DNA of 64,000 nt from Labedella gwakjiensis (lineage in GTDB: Bacteria > Actinomycetota > Actinomycetes > Actinomycetales > Microbacteriaceae): assembly GCF_003014675.1 (NCBI RefSeq), contig NZ_PYAU01000001.1:372001-436000 (forward strand), written 5' to 3'. The notes below the pieces were generated by a model that was not told the origin of the DNA, made no database searches, and saw only the letters and a program-made list of their open reading frames with translations. Shown piece after piece: positions 29,301-36,403 of the stretch (position 1 is the stretch's first letter; every line of letters begins with the position of its first letter). A program made the position numbers and the translations under genes.

Positions 29301-31603
29301 GTCGTCGTCGCGTCGTGGAGCCCGTCGGAGAGCGTGTAGGAGAACTGCAGCTGCTGATCGATCGCCTCGTTCGCCGTCACGCGCACCACCGACTGACCGA
29401 GCAACTCGATCGAGAGCGAGGATGCGTCGTCCGAGGCCTCGACGGATCGGACGGCGAGCACCGAACCGGACGGCGACACGTCGTTGTTCAGCACCGCGAG
29501 GCTCGTGGGCTCGTTCGGACGCAGGTACAGCGTGTCGCGGACCGCGATCGGCGCACCGACCTCCTCCGGGATCTGCGACACGTCGACGCGCGCGAGGCCG
29601 ACGCTCGTCTTCGATCCGGCCGAGAGCGTGTACTTGATGTAGTAGGAGTTGGGGGCTCCGGCCGAGACGGAGAGAGTTCCCGTGTCGGTGTTCGGGGTGA
29701 TTCCGACCCCGGCGGTGAGAGCCTCGGCGCCGACGAGCGCGAGCGGTTCGCCCGACGGTGACACGTCGTTGTCGAGCACGTCGAGCTCGACGGCCTGGCC
29801 GACGAACGTATCGGCGAAATCGGGCGTCCCGACGGGGTTCATCGAACCGGCCGGCTTCGCATCGAGGGCGAAGCTTCCGGTCGAGTCGGTCGTGCCGTCT
29901 GAGACGACGAAGACGATGTCGCGGACTCCGAGTTGCCCGGAGGAGTGCGTCACGGTGACGAAGCCGTCGGGCGAGAACCGCACGCGATCCCCCGCCTTCG
30001 AGGCCGCGCTCTTGAGGTAGATGTCGTCGCCGTCGGGATCCCGCCAATCGGTGAGGGCGTTGTATGACACGGTCTGGCCGGACTCGACGGACGTCGCGCC
30101 TACCCGCTGTTCGGCCGGCGGCTCGTTGATCTCGTACGGCACGACACGGATCGACAGCGACGCGGTCGAGACACCGCCCGATCGCCCGTCCGACACGGTG
30201 TACCGGAGCGAGATCGTGCCGGAGGTCTTGTTCTCCGCCGGGGTGAACTGGAGGGCGCGCCCACCGTCGACGTACTCGAGGACGCCGTCCTTCTCGCCGA
30301 TCCCGGTGTCGCTGATCACGGTGAGGACATCGCCGTCCGGATCGGTGTCGTTGTCGAGCACCGGGAGGACGGTCGATCGGCCCGGCCGCACGCCCATCTC
30401 GTCGTCGCGCGCGATCGGCGGGCGGTTCACCTCGGTGCGCTCCGCGATCGTGTCCTCGAAGGACTGCCGCGACGCCTTCTCGTCGCCCTCCTCGCCCTCC
30501 TCCTCCTCCGGAGGAGTCACCTCTTCCCAGTTCTGGACGAGGCGCATGTTCGCGTCGACGAGCCAGATGTCACCGGTGAAGAGGTTGTTGAGGGCGATGA
30601 TCTGCCGGTTAACGCGGAACATCAGGGGCGATCCGTCCGCGGTCGGTTCGACGTCCTGACGATCCACGTCGTCGCCGCAGACGGCCATGTAGCGGCTCGA
30701 CGACGACCACGCTCCGTGCCAGCAGCCCGCGAGGTTGACGGGAGCGGCCACATCGTCTGGCTCGGTCGACGCCCTGCCGACCTTCGCGGAGACGACGGAG
30801 GGATCATCACCACCCGCGAGCGGGACCGCCATGAGCGCATCGCCCGTGGCGACGAGGGCCACGTCGTCCGAGGGGCTCGACTGCTGCAGGACGAGGCCCT
30901 GCTCCGGCAGGTCGACCGTCGAGCCGTCGCCTCGGACGATCCGATTGCCGGTGCGATCGAAGACGACGGGTTCCTCCCCCGCCGCGGCGATCTCCACATC
31001 CTCGAGGGCCGGCATCTGCTGCGTCGATGACTCGGAGCCGTCCGCCGGGAGCGTGTGCAGCTCGCGTTCCTCCGTCGAGAGGGCGAAGACGGTTCCGCTC
31101 GAGGACACGGCCACCTGGGCGCCGGCGCCGAGCTCGAGCGTGGGCTCGACGTCGACGGTGCTGAGTTCGAGACCCGATCCGACGTCGGTCGTCCAGAGCT
31201 CGCCGTCGGCGGACAGCACGGCGAGGGTCGTGGCCCCGAGAGCGACGGACGAACCCGCGGGGATGTCGGTCTGCTCGACGAGCGTCGTGAACGACGGATC
31301 GATCATCTCGATCGTGGAACCGGTGAGGTCGTGGAGAACGACCGTCTCGCCGTCCTGCAGGATGTCGATCTCGTTCGAGACGGTCTGAACCGCGGCGTCG
31401 AGCTCCTCGATCTGCCGGTTGAGGCGACCGGCCAGGAGCTCTGAGCCGTTCGTGACCCAGACGTCCTTGGCATCGAGCGTGACGTCGGTGACAGGGAAGC
31501 CGTCGTGGAGGATGGCGAACGAGACCGGCACGGCCACGAGCACCGAAACGGCGACGACGGACGCGGTCACCTTGCGGCCGCGCAGCCATGTCGCTATCCC
31601 CAT
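26375..31603 (-). CDS. Giant Ig-like/FN3 surface protein, copy B (1742 aa)
   Basis: Same plan as copy A: a short basic start (ATWLRGRKV), one hydrophobic helix (13-32), a propeller-like region (about 45-350), an acidic linker (EEEEGEEGDEK), then eleven Ig-like Big_9-type repeats from about 392 to 1460 with motifs such as PVLDNDTDPDGD and PVLANDSDPN. Two FN3 domains follow (1460-1640) and a Gly/Cys-containing end (ECYASAG, QTGCYDG). Repeat borders fall at nearly the same residue numbers as in copy A, but copy B has fewer FN3 domains. It may have its own promoter, since a hairpin lies between it and the FHA-HTH gene. Extracellular and membrane-anchored; ligand unknown. Confidence 0.87.
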   Translation of the reverse strand: MGIATWLRGRKVTASVVAVSVLVAVPVSFAILHDGFPVTDVTLDAKDVWVTNGSELLAGRLNRQIEELDAAVQTVSNEIDILQDGETVVLHDLTGSTIEMIDPSFTTLVEQTDIPAGSSVALGATTLAVLSADGELWTTDVGSGLELSTVDVEPTLELGAGAQVAVSSSGTVFALSTEERELHTLPADGSESSTQQMPALEDVEIAAAGEEPVVFDRTGNRIVRGDGSTVDLPEQGLVLQQSSPSDDVALVATGDALMAVPLAGGDDPSVVSAKVGRASTEPDDVAAPVNLAGCWHGAWSSSSRYMAVCGDDVDRQDVEPTADGSPLMFRVNRQIIALNNLFTGDIWLVDANMRLVQNWEEVTPPEEEEGEEGDEKASRQSFEDTIAERTEVNRPPIARDDEMGVRPGRSTVLPVLDNDTDPDGDVLTVISDTGIGEKDGVLEYVDGGRALQFTPAENKTSGTISLRYTVSDGRSGGVSTASLSIRVVPYEINEPPAEQRVGATSVESGQTVSYNALTDWRDPDGDDIYLKSAASKAGDRVRFSPDGFVTVTHSSGQLGVRDIVFVVSDGTTDSTGSFALDAKPAGSMNPVGTPDFADTFVGQAVELDVLDNDVSPSGEPLALVGAEALTAGVGITPNTDTGTLSVSAGAPNSYYIKYTLSAGSKTSVGLARVDVSQIPEEVGAPIAVRDTLYLRPNEPTSLAVLNNDVSPSGSVLAVRSVEASDDASSLSIELLGQSVVRVTANEAIDQQLQFSYTLSDGLHDATTTVTVVPVAPLTKHQAPILEDDFVKVRAGDIASVPVLDNDLHPDNAVMTVDQELTKAAEQGLSFVTGDRVRYQAPSEPGVYTATYQVTDEFQQKAVANVVFTVVPADPDNNLAPTAPTLTARVFAGADVEVNVPLDGLDGDGDSVVFDGVTGAQSLGLVRSQTSDSFVYEANPTQYGTDTFPYRVKDVYGATAIGTIKIAVIERSTQDMSPIAVDDRIEVRPGRVVSVPVLANDSDPNAYTIELTDELGDVPSNVTAEVDGGTVEIEAPDEETNFAIRYTISNGHGGTDNAYVQVRVTEQARIQPPGVEDHVVEADEVVAKRTVDIDLREGASNPGGRAADLVPTVEGPNAGAVELLEDGTARVTLGDTRTAITYRLTNDVDDLSSAAFIVVPPFSDGLPPRLIEDERIVEKNQTKTWKLSEIAESPTGKDIALTKADKVTSTRSDGTPNFVNDQTVTFTPAKDYRGPASLSFEVSDGTALGVVLLTMPITVGDPEMKDEPPTFTNPTLSIEADGTPFPIDLRESAAHPNAEVLRSISFGSLGQPTGGIQASLSGSELTASAPLGVQPGTSTTIPVTLTYRDFEVTGQINIRVVASSRPLPQAYDDSAADARKNSTVTIPATANDFNPFPDQDLTITDVAVETGDARASISGGNVVIATGAPKSQDISVLYTIQDATKDPSRTSQGRATVTVTDVPDAPPAPALTASDRNIAVTVSPTPANNGSEVTGYTVTRNDGTVKTDCSPGVPCNFAGTNGTTYSFTVTATNGVGTSEPSPANSEVSYGKPGAPTNAAINKTNQYAPSTFRLSWAAPADNGGRIDRYEYQFDSQPVQSTTATTATSPRADAGEHSFYVRACGPGGCSDWSNRPSQTIENEPPPPAKIVLSEGDGYSGGGTGKHYRLVVTGFPANSSFVVECYASAGKVITSQRDINGNVYRTDGGGGWTGQTGCYDGFKGDHWVIITIGSVSAESNRVNWGA

Positions 31604-31639
31604 CCGTCACATCCCCTCGGCGGTTCTCTAATCATCCGT

Positions 31640-31651
31640 GTCACGGGTGAC
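31640..31651. promoter_or_regulatory. Short inverted repeat before the copy B giant gene
   Basis: GTCAC-GG-GTGAC, a perfect 5-bp inverted repeat with a 2-nt spacer, about 37 nt upstream of the giant gene start, where an operator would be expected. Short enough that chance is possible. Confidence 0.3.
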
Positions 31652-31692
31652 GCCCGACGGCGAAGAGCGACCCCTCGTCGACGCTAACACGC

Positions 31693-31722
31693 ACGCCGTC
31701 CCGGCCACTGGTCGGACGGCGT
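31693..31722 (-). terminator. Hairpin after the FHA-HTH gene
   Basis: A 9-bp stem (31693-31701 with 31714-31722) with a further possible small stem inside the loop, 34 nt after the FHA-HTH stop; followed on the minus strand by GTGTT. Probably a partial or full terminator that divides copy B into two transcription units. Confidence 0.5.
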
Positions 31723-31755
31723 CCGCCTCACCCCCAATTCAGGCGTGACGCATGC

Positions 31756-32523
31756 TCACGATGGCGTGATCGACCCCGTCGTCTCAGCACTCTCGTCGGG
31801 CTCGGCGCCAGCGGATGCCGCAGCCTCCACCTCCGCCGCGTTGCGCTCCAGGAGGATGAGGTCGTCGGCATCCACCAGACGCGTGGAGACGGCGTACTCG
31901 ACGAGTCGTGCGCGCCTGTTCGTCGCGAGCTTGCCGCGCCCGCCCCGGAGACCCTGCACGCCGTGCCGGTCGAGCTTGTCGCACACGTTGTCGAGCTTGC
32001 GGTTGAACGCCGTCTGCGTCCAGCCCAGGCGGGCCGCCGCGTCCGCCGACGCCGGAATCTCTCCCCGACCGGGGGAGTTCTGCTTCAGAATGTCCTCGGC
32101 GAGCGCCACGACGAGCAACCGCTGGCTCGTCGTCAGGTGGATGGGGCCGACCGTCGTCTCCCCCGTCGACGCCGACGTCAGCTGCGATGTGGCGAAATAC
32201 TCCGACCCGGAGTGGATGGCGAAGTCGTACGTCGTCGACCCGGCACTGAAGAGGACGTTGAGCGTCGGGAAGACGATCGGGAGACGGGCGTTCGGGGCGA
32301 GCCACGCCTGGACCTGACCGGAGTCGTCCGAGACGGTCGCAGACAGCAGCGTCCCGACGTTCGCGAGCCACCACAGGCCGTTCTCGCGCGAGACGGCGAG
32401 GAATCTCCGATGGAGGAACGGATTCTCGTCGATCACGAGGTCGGCGTCCCGGCCGATGTAGAAGGGCTCGTCGTCGGCGACGTCGTACCACTCGCCGCAG
32501 AACTCGATACGGGGATTCGTCAC
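31756..32523 (-). CDS. FHA protein with C-terminal helix-turn-helix, probable regulator
   Basis: 255 residues from GTG 32523, whose GTGA overlaps the kinase stop. The N-terminal about 90 residues look like a divergent FHA domain (PFYIGRDADLVID, then HRRFLAVS). A middle beta-rich part follows. The C-terminal about 110 residues form a helical, winged-helix-like domain (LTTSQRLLVVALAED, RLGWTQTAFNRKLDNVCDKL, LATNRRARLVEYA) of the type seen in actinobacterial FHA regulators next to kinases. This would link kinase signalling to DNA binding (inference). No membrane segment. Only copy B has this gene. Confidence 0.75.
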   Translation of the reverse strand: MTNPRIEFCGEWYDVADDEPFYIGRDADLVIDENPFLHRRFLAVSRENGLWWLANVGTLLSATVSDDSGQVQAWLAPNARLPIVFPTLNVLFSAGSTTYDFAIHSGSEYFATSQLTSASTGETTVGPIHLTTSQRLLVVALAEDILKQNSPGRGEIPASADAAARLGWTQTAFNRKLDNVCDKLDRHGVQGLRGGRGKLATNRRARLVEYAVSTRLVDADDLILLERNAAEVEAAASAGAEPDESAETTGSITPS

Positions 32524-34169
32524 GATGTGCACATCTCCAGGGGTTCGGGTGACTGACGACCGGAGCGCACGATCCAGACGGACACGCACACCTCGTCGCC
32601 AGGGGTGATGCCGTCGATCGTCGCGGAGGCCTCGCTCGACGGGGTCTTGTCGCCCGCGACGCCGTCCGTCCGCTGCCAGATGTAGCGGTCGCCCTCGCGC
32701 GCGTCCGGGTTGGTCCAGGTGAAGGTGACGGACGATCCACCGCCGCCGATCGCGATGTCACCCTCCTCCGGCGCGGGGACCCCCTCGACGTCGAGAGGGT
32801 CGTCCCCGCCCGAGCTGGGGCTCGCGACGGGTTCGCGTTCATCCCCGCCGAGGAGGATTCCCGCCGTGACCGCACCCCCCACGAGGAGCACGACGACACC
32901 GATCACGAGAGCGGGGACCCACCGGCGCCGCGCACGGACCGTCGATCGGCGGACGCCCCTGACGGTCGCGTCGTCCACAGGGCGGGCCGCCTGACCCGCC
33001 GGAGCGGGAGCCACGGGAGCTGACGAACGCACGCCACGGACCACCGTCGCGCCGTCGTCGCCGCCGTCGGGCGCTGCACTGGGCGCGGGCGGGCGGGCAC
33101 CGGCGGCGCCCTGGGCGTCGACGGTGCCTTGGGCCCTAGCGGCGCCCTGGGCGTCGACGGTGCGGATGTCACGCAGCCGCGTGGCATCGGGGTCTCCGGC
33201 GTCCGGACGACCGGCGGCCGGCACCGCGAGATTCGGGACGTCGATCGTCGTAGGGCTGAAGGAGAGCTCCAGCTCGACCCTCTGCAGCGCGCGGGCGAAC
33301 TCGAGGACCGAGTCGTACCGCGACTCCTTGTCGACGGCCATGCCGCGAGCGAGAACGAGCAGGAGCGAACGGGGGACGTCCGGCCTGTCGTTCTCGAGCG
33401 GCGTCATCGCCCCGCGTTCGATGCGGCCGATGAGGTCGATCATCCCGTTCGGCTTCCCGCGCACCTCGAACGGGGTGTGGCCGGCGAGCAGGGTGTAGAT
33501 CGTCGCGGCCAGCGAGAAGACGTCGCTCCGCACATCCGTCTGCGGGTGATCCGCGAACATCTCCGGCGGTGACCACGGGATCGACATGCCGATCGTGGGG
33601 CTCGTCCCTCCATCGGCCTCCCCGACGGGGGTGTCGCCCGCAGAGGTCAGGCCGGCGTGAGCGTGATCCGGTTCGAGCGCCGCCGAGATTCCGAAGTCGG
33701 TGAGGGCAGGCCACCCGTAAGCGTTGGTGAGCACGTTGGCCGGCTTGATGTCACGATGCAGGATGCCGGCGGAGTGGGCCGTCGCGACGGCGCTCGAGAG
33801 TCGGACGCCCGTCCGCAGGGCGTCGGCGACGGTGAAGCGATGGTCCTTGTACTGATCGGCGAGGCTCGGCCCCGCGCAGTACTCCATCATGAAATACGGT
33901 CGGCCGTCCGCTGCGACCGAGGCGCCGTAGATGGTCACGATGTACGGGTGCGCCGAGAGCTGCGCCATGAGGTTCGCCTCGCCGACGAACGCCGCCCTGG
34001 CCTGATCGTCGACCGTCTCGGCCGCGAGCACCTTGACCGCCACCTCACGACGGGGCAGCTCCTGCTGGTACAGGTAGACGTCGCTGAACCCTCCAGACCC
34101 GAGGGGTCGCAGGAACGTCAGCCCGGGGATCTCGGGGGGACTCGTGGGCGCGCGCCGCACGGTCAGCAC
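32520..34169 (-). CDS. Membrane Ser/Thr kinase with FN3-like ectodomain, copy B
   Basis: 549 residues from a GTG. Kinase motifs: GSGGFSDV (24-31), Lys46 in AVKV, HRDIKPAN (Asp140), DFG (158-160), PPE and RSDVFSLA with the normal Asp. A long Ala/Pro linker with a 12-residue internal repeat precedes one helix (about 417-441). The outside part (about 109 residues) holds a FN3-like domain ending like that of copy A, with two cysteines (DEVCVSVWIVRSGR, then EMC). It overlaps the FHA gene before it by 7 bp and the FHA-HTH gene after it by GTGA. The activation loop is longer than in copy A. Likely the sensor of this module. Confidence 0.92.
   Translation of the reverse strand: MLTVRRAPTSPPEIPGLTFLRPLGSGGFSDVYLYQQELPRREVAVKVLAAETVDDQARAAFVGEANLMAQLSAHPYIVTIYGASVAADGRPYFMMEYCAGPSLADQYKDHRFTVADALRTGVRLSSAVATAHSAGILHRDIKPANVLTNAYGWPALTDFGISAALEPDHAHAGLTSAGDTPVGEADGGTSPTIGMSIPWSPPEMFADHPQTDVRSDVFSLAATIYTLLAGHTPFEVRGKPNGMIDLIGRIERGAMTPLENDRPDVPRSLLLVLARGMAVDKESRYDSVLEFARALQRVELELSFSPTTIDVPNLAVPAAGRPDAGDPDATRLRDIRTVDAQGAARAQGTVDAQGAAGARPPAPSAAPDGGDDGATVVRGVRSSAPVAPAPAGQAARPVDDATVRGVRRSTVRARRRWVPALVIGVVVLLVGGAVTAGILLGGDEREPVASPSSGGDDPLDVEGVPAPEEGDIAIGGGGSSVTFTWTNPDAREGDRYIWQRTDGVAGDKTPSSEASATIDGITPGDEVCVSVWIVRSGRQSPEPLEMCTS
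33105..33163. repeat. In-frame 36-bp repeat in kinase linker
   Basis: A 23-bp segment occurs identically at 33105-33127 and 33141-33163, period 36 bp, coding GTVDAQGAA twice in the linker between kinase domain and membrane helix of copy B kinase. Confidence 0.75.
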
Positions 34170-35386
34170 TCCCAGACGCGGACGGTCACCCCGCCACCGA
34201 GATCGATGAGTGAGCCGCCGATCACGGGAGTGGGTTCACCGCCGCGGAGCTTCTCGGGGGCCCGACCAGGGATCACGACCAGCGTCCCGTTGGAGGAGTG
34301 GAGATCCGTCACGACGACGGTGCCTCCCTCGACGGCGACACGCACATGGTTGCGCGAGATGTCGTCGCCCGCGAGCGTGACCAGGTGGGGAAGGGCGGAG
34401 GCCGGCACACCGGCCACGCTCGGCGCGCGCCCGAGGAGGACGGGTGCGTCGAGACGCTGACGTGCGCCCGACGGCAGCTCCAGCTCGTAGCACTGCACCG
34501 CGAACGACTGTGTCGGTGCGGCGGCGGGCAGGTGACCGGACTGTCGAGCGGCGCGCAGGTCCTCCGCCAGCACCGTGAGGCCGTCGTGATCACCGAGCGT
34601 GTCGACGGGCACAGCCGCGCCGGGAACACCCGGAGCGGGCGCGACCGACGGCAGCGGGGGGGCCGGAGGGAGAGGAGGCGCCGGTGGAGCGACCGCATCG
34701 GCGATGGCCGCCTCGCGCGCCGCGCGCACGGCTCGCGAGGGACGCGCGATCGTGTGCCCCTCGATCGGATCGTCGTCGATGTCCTCGACGACCGTCGCAT
34801 CAGCCGAGTCGGGCTCGGGCATGCTCGAGTCAGCGCTCGTCGTGTCGGGGCTCGCCACCACAGGGCTCGCCACCTCAGGGCTCGCCGCCGCAGGACTCGC
34901 CGCATCGGCGGCACCGTCGACGACCGAGACGCGCGATGCCCACACCGAGCCGCCGTCGATCTCGAGGTCGATGACGTCGCCACCGGCGTCGCCCAGCTCG
35001 AAGACGACACCCGTCGCCGCGTCGACGTGACGCTCGGTCCAGCTCGCGAATCCGCCGGCCTCCACCGCGACGTCTCCCCCGGTCGTCTCCACGACGGCGC
35101 GACCCTCACCGCGGGCCACCACGCCGACCCCGTCGGCGGTCAGCCGTCCGGGCAGCCAGAACGCGAGCACGAACGACGGCGTGTTCGCGAGCCCGCCGGA
35201 CGTGAGGGCGTCGAGGAGACCCTGCACGGTCGAGCCGCCGCGAGTGAGCGAGACCAGCTGCTCGATGCGCGGACTCGAGAGATCGAGTCGAACGGAGAGC
35301 ATGCACCCGGGCGCGGCGACGACGAGCCACTCCGGAGTGAGCGTGGGGCGGTAGCGGAAGACGGTCATGGCGTTCTCGGGTCTCAT
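34163..35386 (-). CDS. FHA-domain protein, copy B
   Basis: 407 residues from ATG 35386, which forms ATGA with the phosphatase stop; an ATG six codons later (MTVFRYRPT) is the alternative. The N-terminal domain (FRYRPTLTPEWLVV) corresponds to that of 19377-20573. The middle is acidic and Ala/Pro-rich with an ASP-type pentapeptide repeat. The C-terminal FHA domain (about 305-400) shows LLGRAPS, ISRNHVRV and HSSNGTL. A cytoplasmic adaptor placed between phosphatase and kinase genes, so phosphothreonine binding in this pathway is likely. Confidence 0.87.
   Translation of the reverse strand: MRPENAMTVFRYRPTLTPEWLVVAAPGCMLSVRLDLSSPRIEQLVSLTRGGSTVQGLLDALTSGGLANTPSFVLAFWLPGRLTADGVGVVARGEGRAVVETTGGDVAVEAGGFASWTERHVDAATGVVFELGDAGGDVIDLEIDGGSVWASRVSVVDGAADAASPAAASPEVASPVVASPDTTSADSSMPEPDSADATVVEDIDDDPIEGHTIARPSRAVRAAREAAIADAVAPPAPPLPPAPPLPSVAPAPGVPGAAVPVDTLGDHDGLTVLAEDLRAARQSGHLPAAAPTQSFAVQCYELELPSGARQRLDAPVLLGRAPSVAGVPASALPHLVTLAGDDISRNHVRVAVEGGTVVVTDLHSSNGTLVVIPGRAPEKLRGGEPTPVIGGSLIDLGGGVTVRVWEC
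34848..34907. repeat. In-frame 15-bp tandem repeat, four units
   Basis: Four consecutive 15-bp units (consensus GGGCTCGCCRCCNCA on the plus strand) in the FHA gene linker, coding ASP-containing pentapeptides. Units differ by 1-5 bases. Confidence 0.75.
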
Positions 35387-36213
35387 GTTCGCGGAAGGGT
35401 CTCTTCGAGCACTCCGAGCGGCCGGAGGTCGTGATATCCGGGGCGCTCCGGTCCGGTCTCCGTGCTCGTGGCGTCGACGACGACGACCGTCACGTTGTCT
35501 CGCGATCCCTGTCGGATGGCGCGTTCGACGAGCGCGCCGGCCGCTGCCGCCACGTCGGTGTCGAGTTCCGCAAGGATCTCCGCCTCCGACACGTCGCGGG
35601 TGAGACCATCGGAACAGATCACGAAGGTCTGGCGGCCCGTCACGGGGATGAGCCAGACGTCGGGATCCGCATCGTCCTCGACGCCGACGGCACGCGTGAC
35701 GACGTTGCGGTCGGGGTGGGTCGCCGCCTGCAGGCGGGTGATGGAGCCGTCGTCGACGAGTTCCTGCACGGCCGAGTGGTCGACGGTCACCTGACGCAGC
35801 CCGCGCTCGTCGCGCAGGTACACGCGGGAGTCGCCGATGTTGAAGGCCATCCAGTGCAGATCGATCTGCGTCGACAGACTCACGAGGGCGACACCGGCGA
35901 TCGTCGTCCCGGCGACACCTCCGCGAGCGCTCCACGAGCGGACGGCCGCGTTCGCCGCGGTGATCGCGGTGAAGATCGCGTCGGGCGTCGTCGGACGTCC
36001 CGGCCGGATGCTGAGGGCGAGCTGCTCGACCATCGCGCGGCTCGCGAGGTCGCCGCGATGGTGCCCTCCCAGTCCATCGGCGACGGCGAAGACCGGCGCG
36101 GACGTGAAGAGGCTGTCCTCGTTGACCGCACGCACCGGCCCGGTCTCGGTCCGACCGAACGCGGTGATCGAGATCTCCGATCGTTCGTCGACGATCACGA
36201 TCCGATCCGTCAC
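35383..36213 (-). CDS. PP2C-family Ser/Thr phosphatase
   Basis: 276 residues from GTG 36213, chosen because GGAAGG lies 9 nt upstream; an in-frame GTG at 36237 is possible. Metal-dependent phosphatase motifs are complete: RAVNEDS, VADGLGGH, GTTIAG, NIGDSRVYL, SDGLTRDVS and RDNVTVVVV. No membrane segment. First gene of the copy B operon and the only phosphatase in the window, so it probably serves both kinases. Corresponds to prpC of the PFNA cluster. Confidence 0.93.
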   Translation of the reverse strand: MTDRIVIVDERSEISITAFGRTETGPVRAVNEDSLFTSAPVFAVADGLGGHHRGDLASRAMVEQLALSIRPGRPTTPDAIFTAITAANAAVRSWSARGGVAGTTIAGVALVSLSTQIDLHWMAFNIGDSRVYLRDERGLRQVTVDHSAVQELVDDGSITRLQAATHPDRNVVTRAVGVEDDADPDVWLIPVTGRQTFVICSDGLTRDVSEAEILAELDTDVAAAAGALVERAIRQGSRDNVTVVVVDATSTETGPERPGYHDLRPLGVLEETLPRT

Positions 36214-36403
36214 GCCATGCGTCCTTCCATCGGTCACCAGTGCCCTCGATTCGTCGACGCCCTGGATGCCGCGTGCGACGGCGTGCCCGGGCGGGCCGTT
36301 CCTGCAACGCTACTCGACGGCACCGGCCGGTCGCGATGGGGACGGGTCCCCCCCTCGGCGTCGGACCGCGGCGCGCGGGTGGCGAGTGCGTGTCGCGCGA
36401 CCG

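Noticed and set aside
20600-36300. Phage or transposon origin of the duplicated block
   Set aside because: No integrase, transposase, terminal repeats or att-like duplications were seen, and base composition looks like the surroundings.
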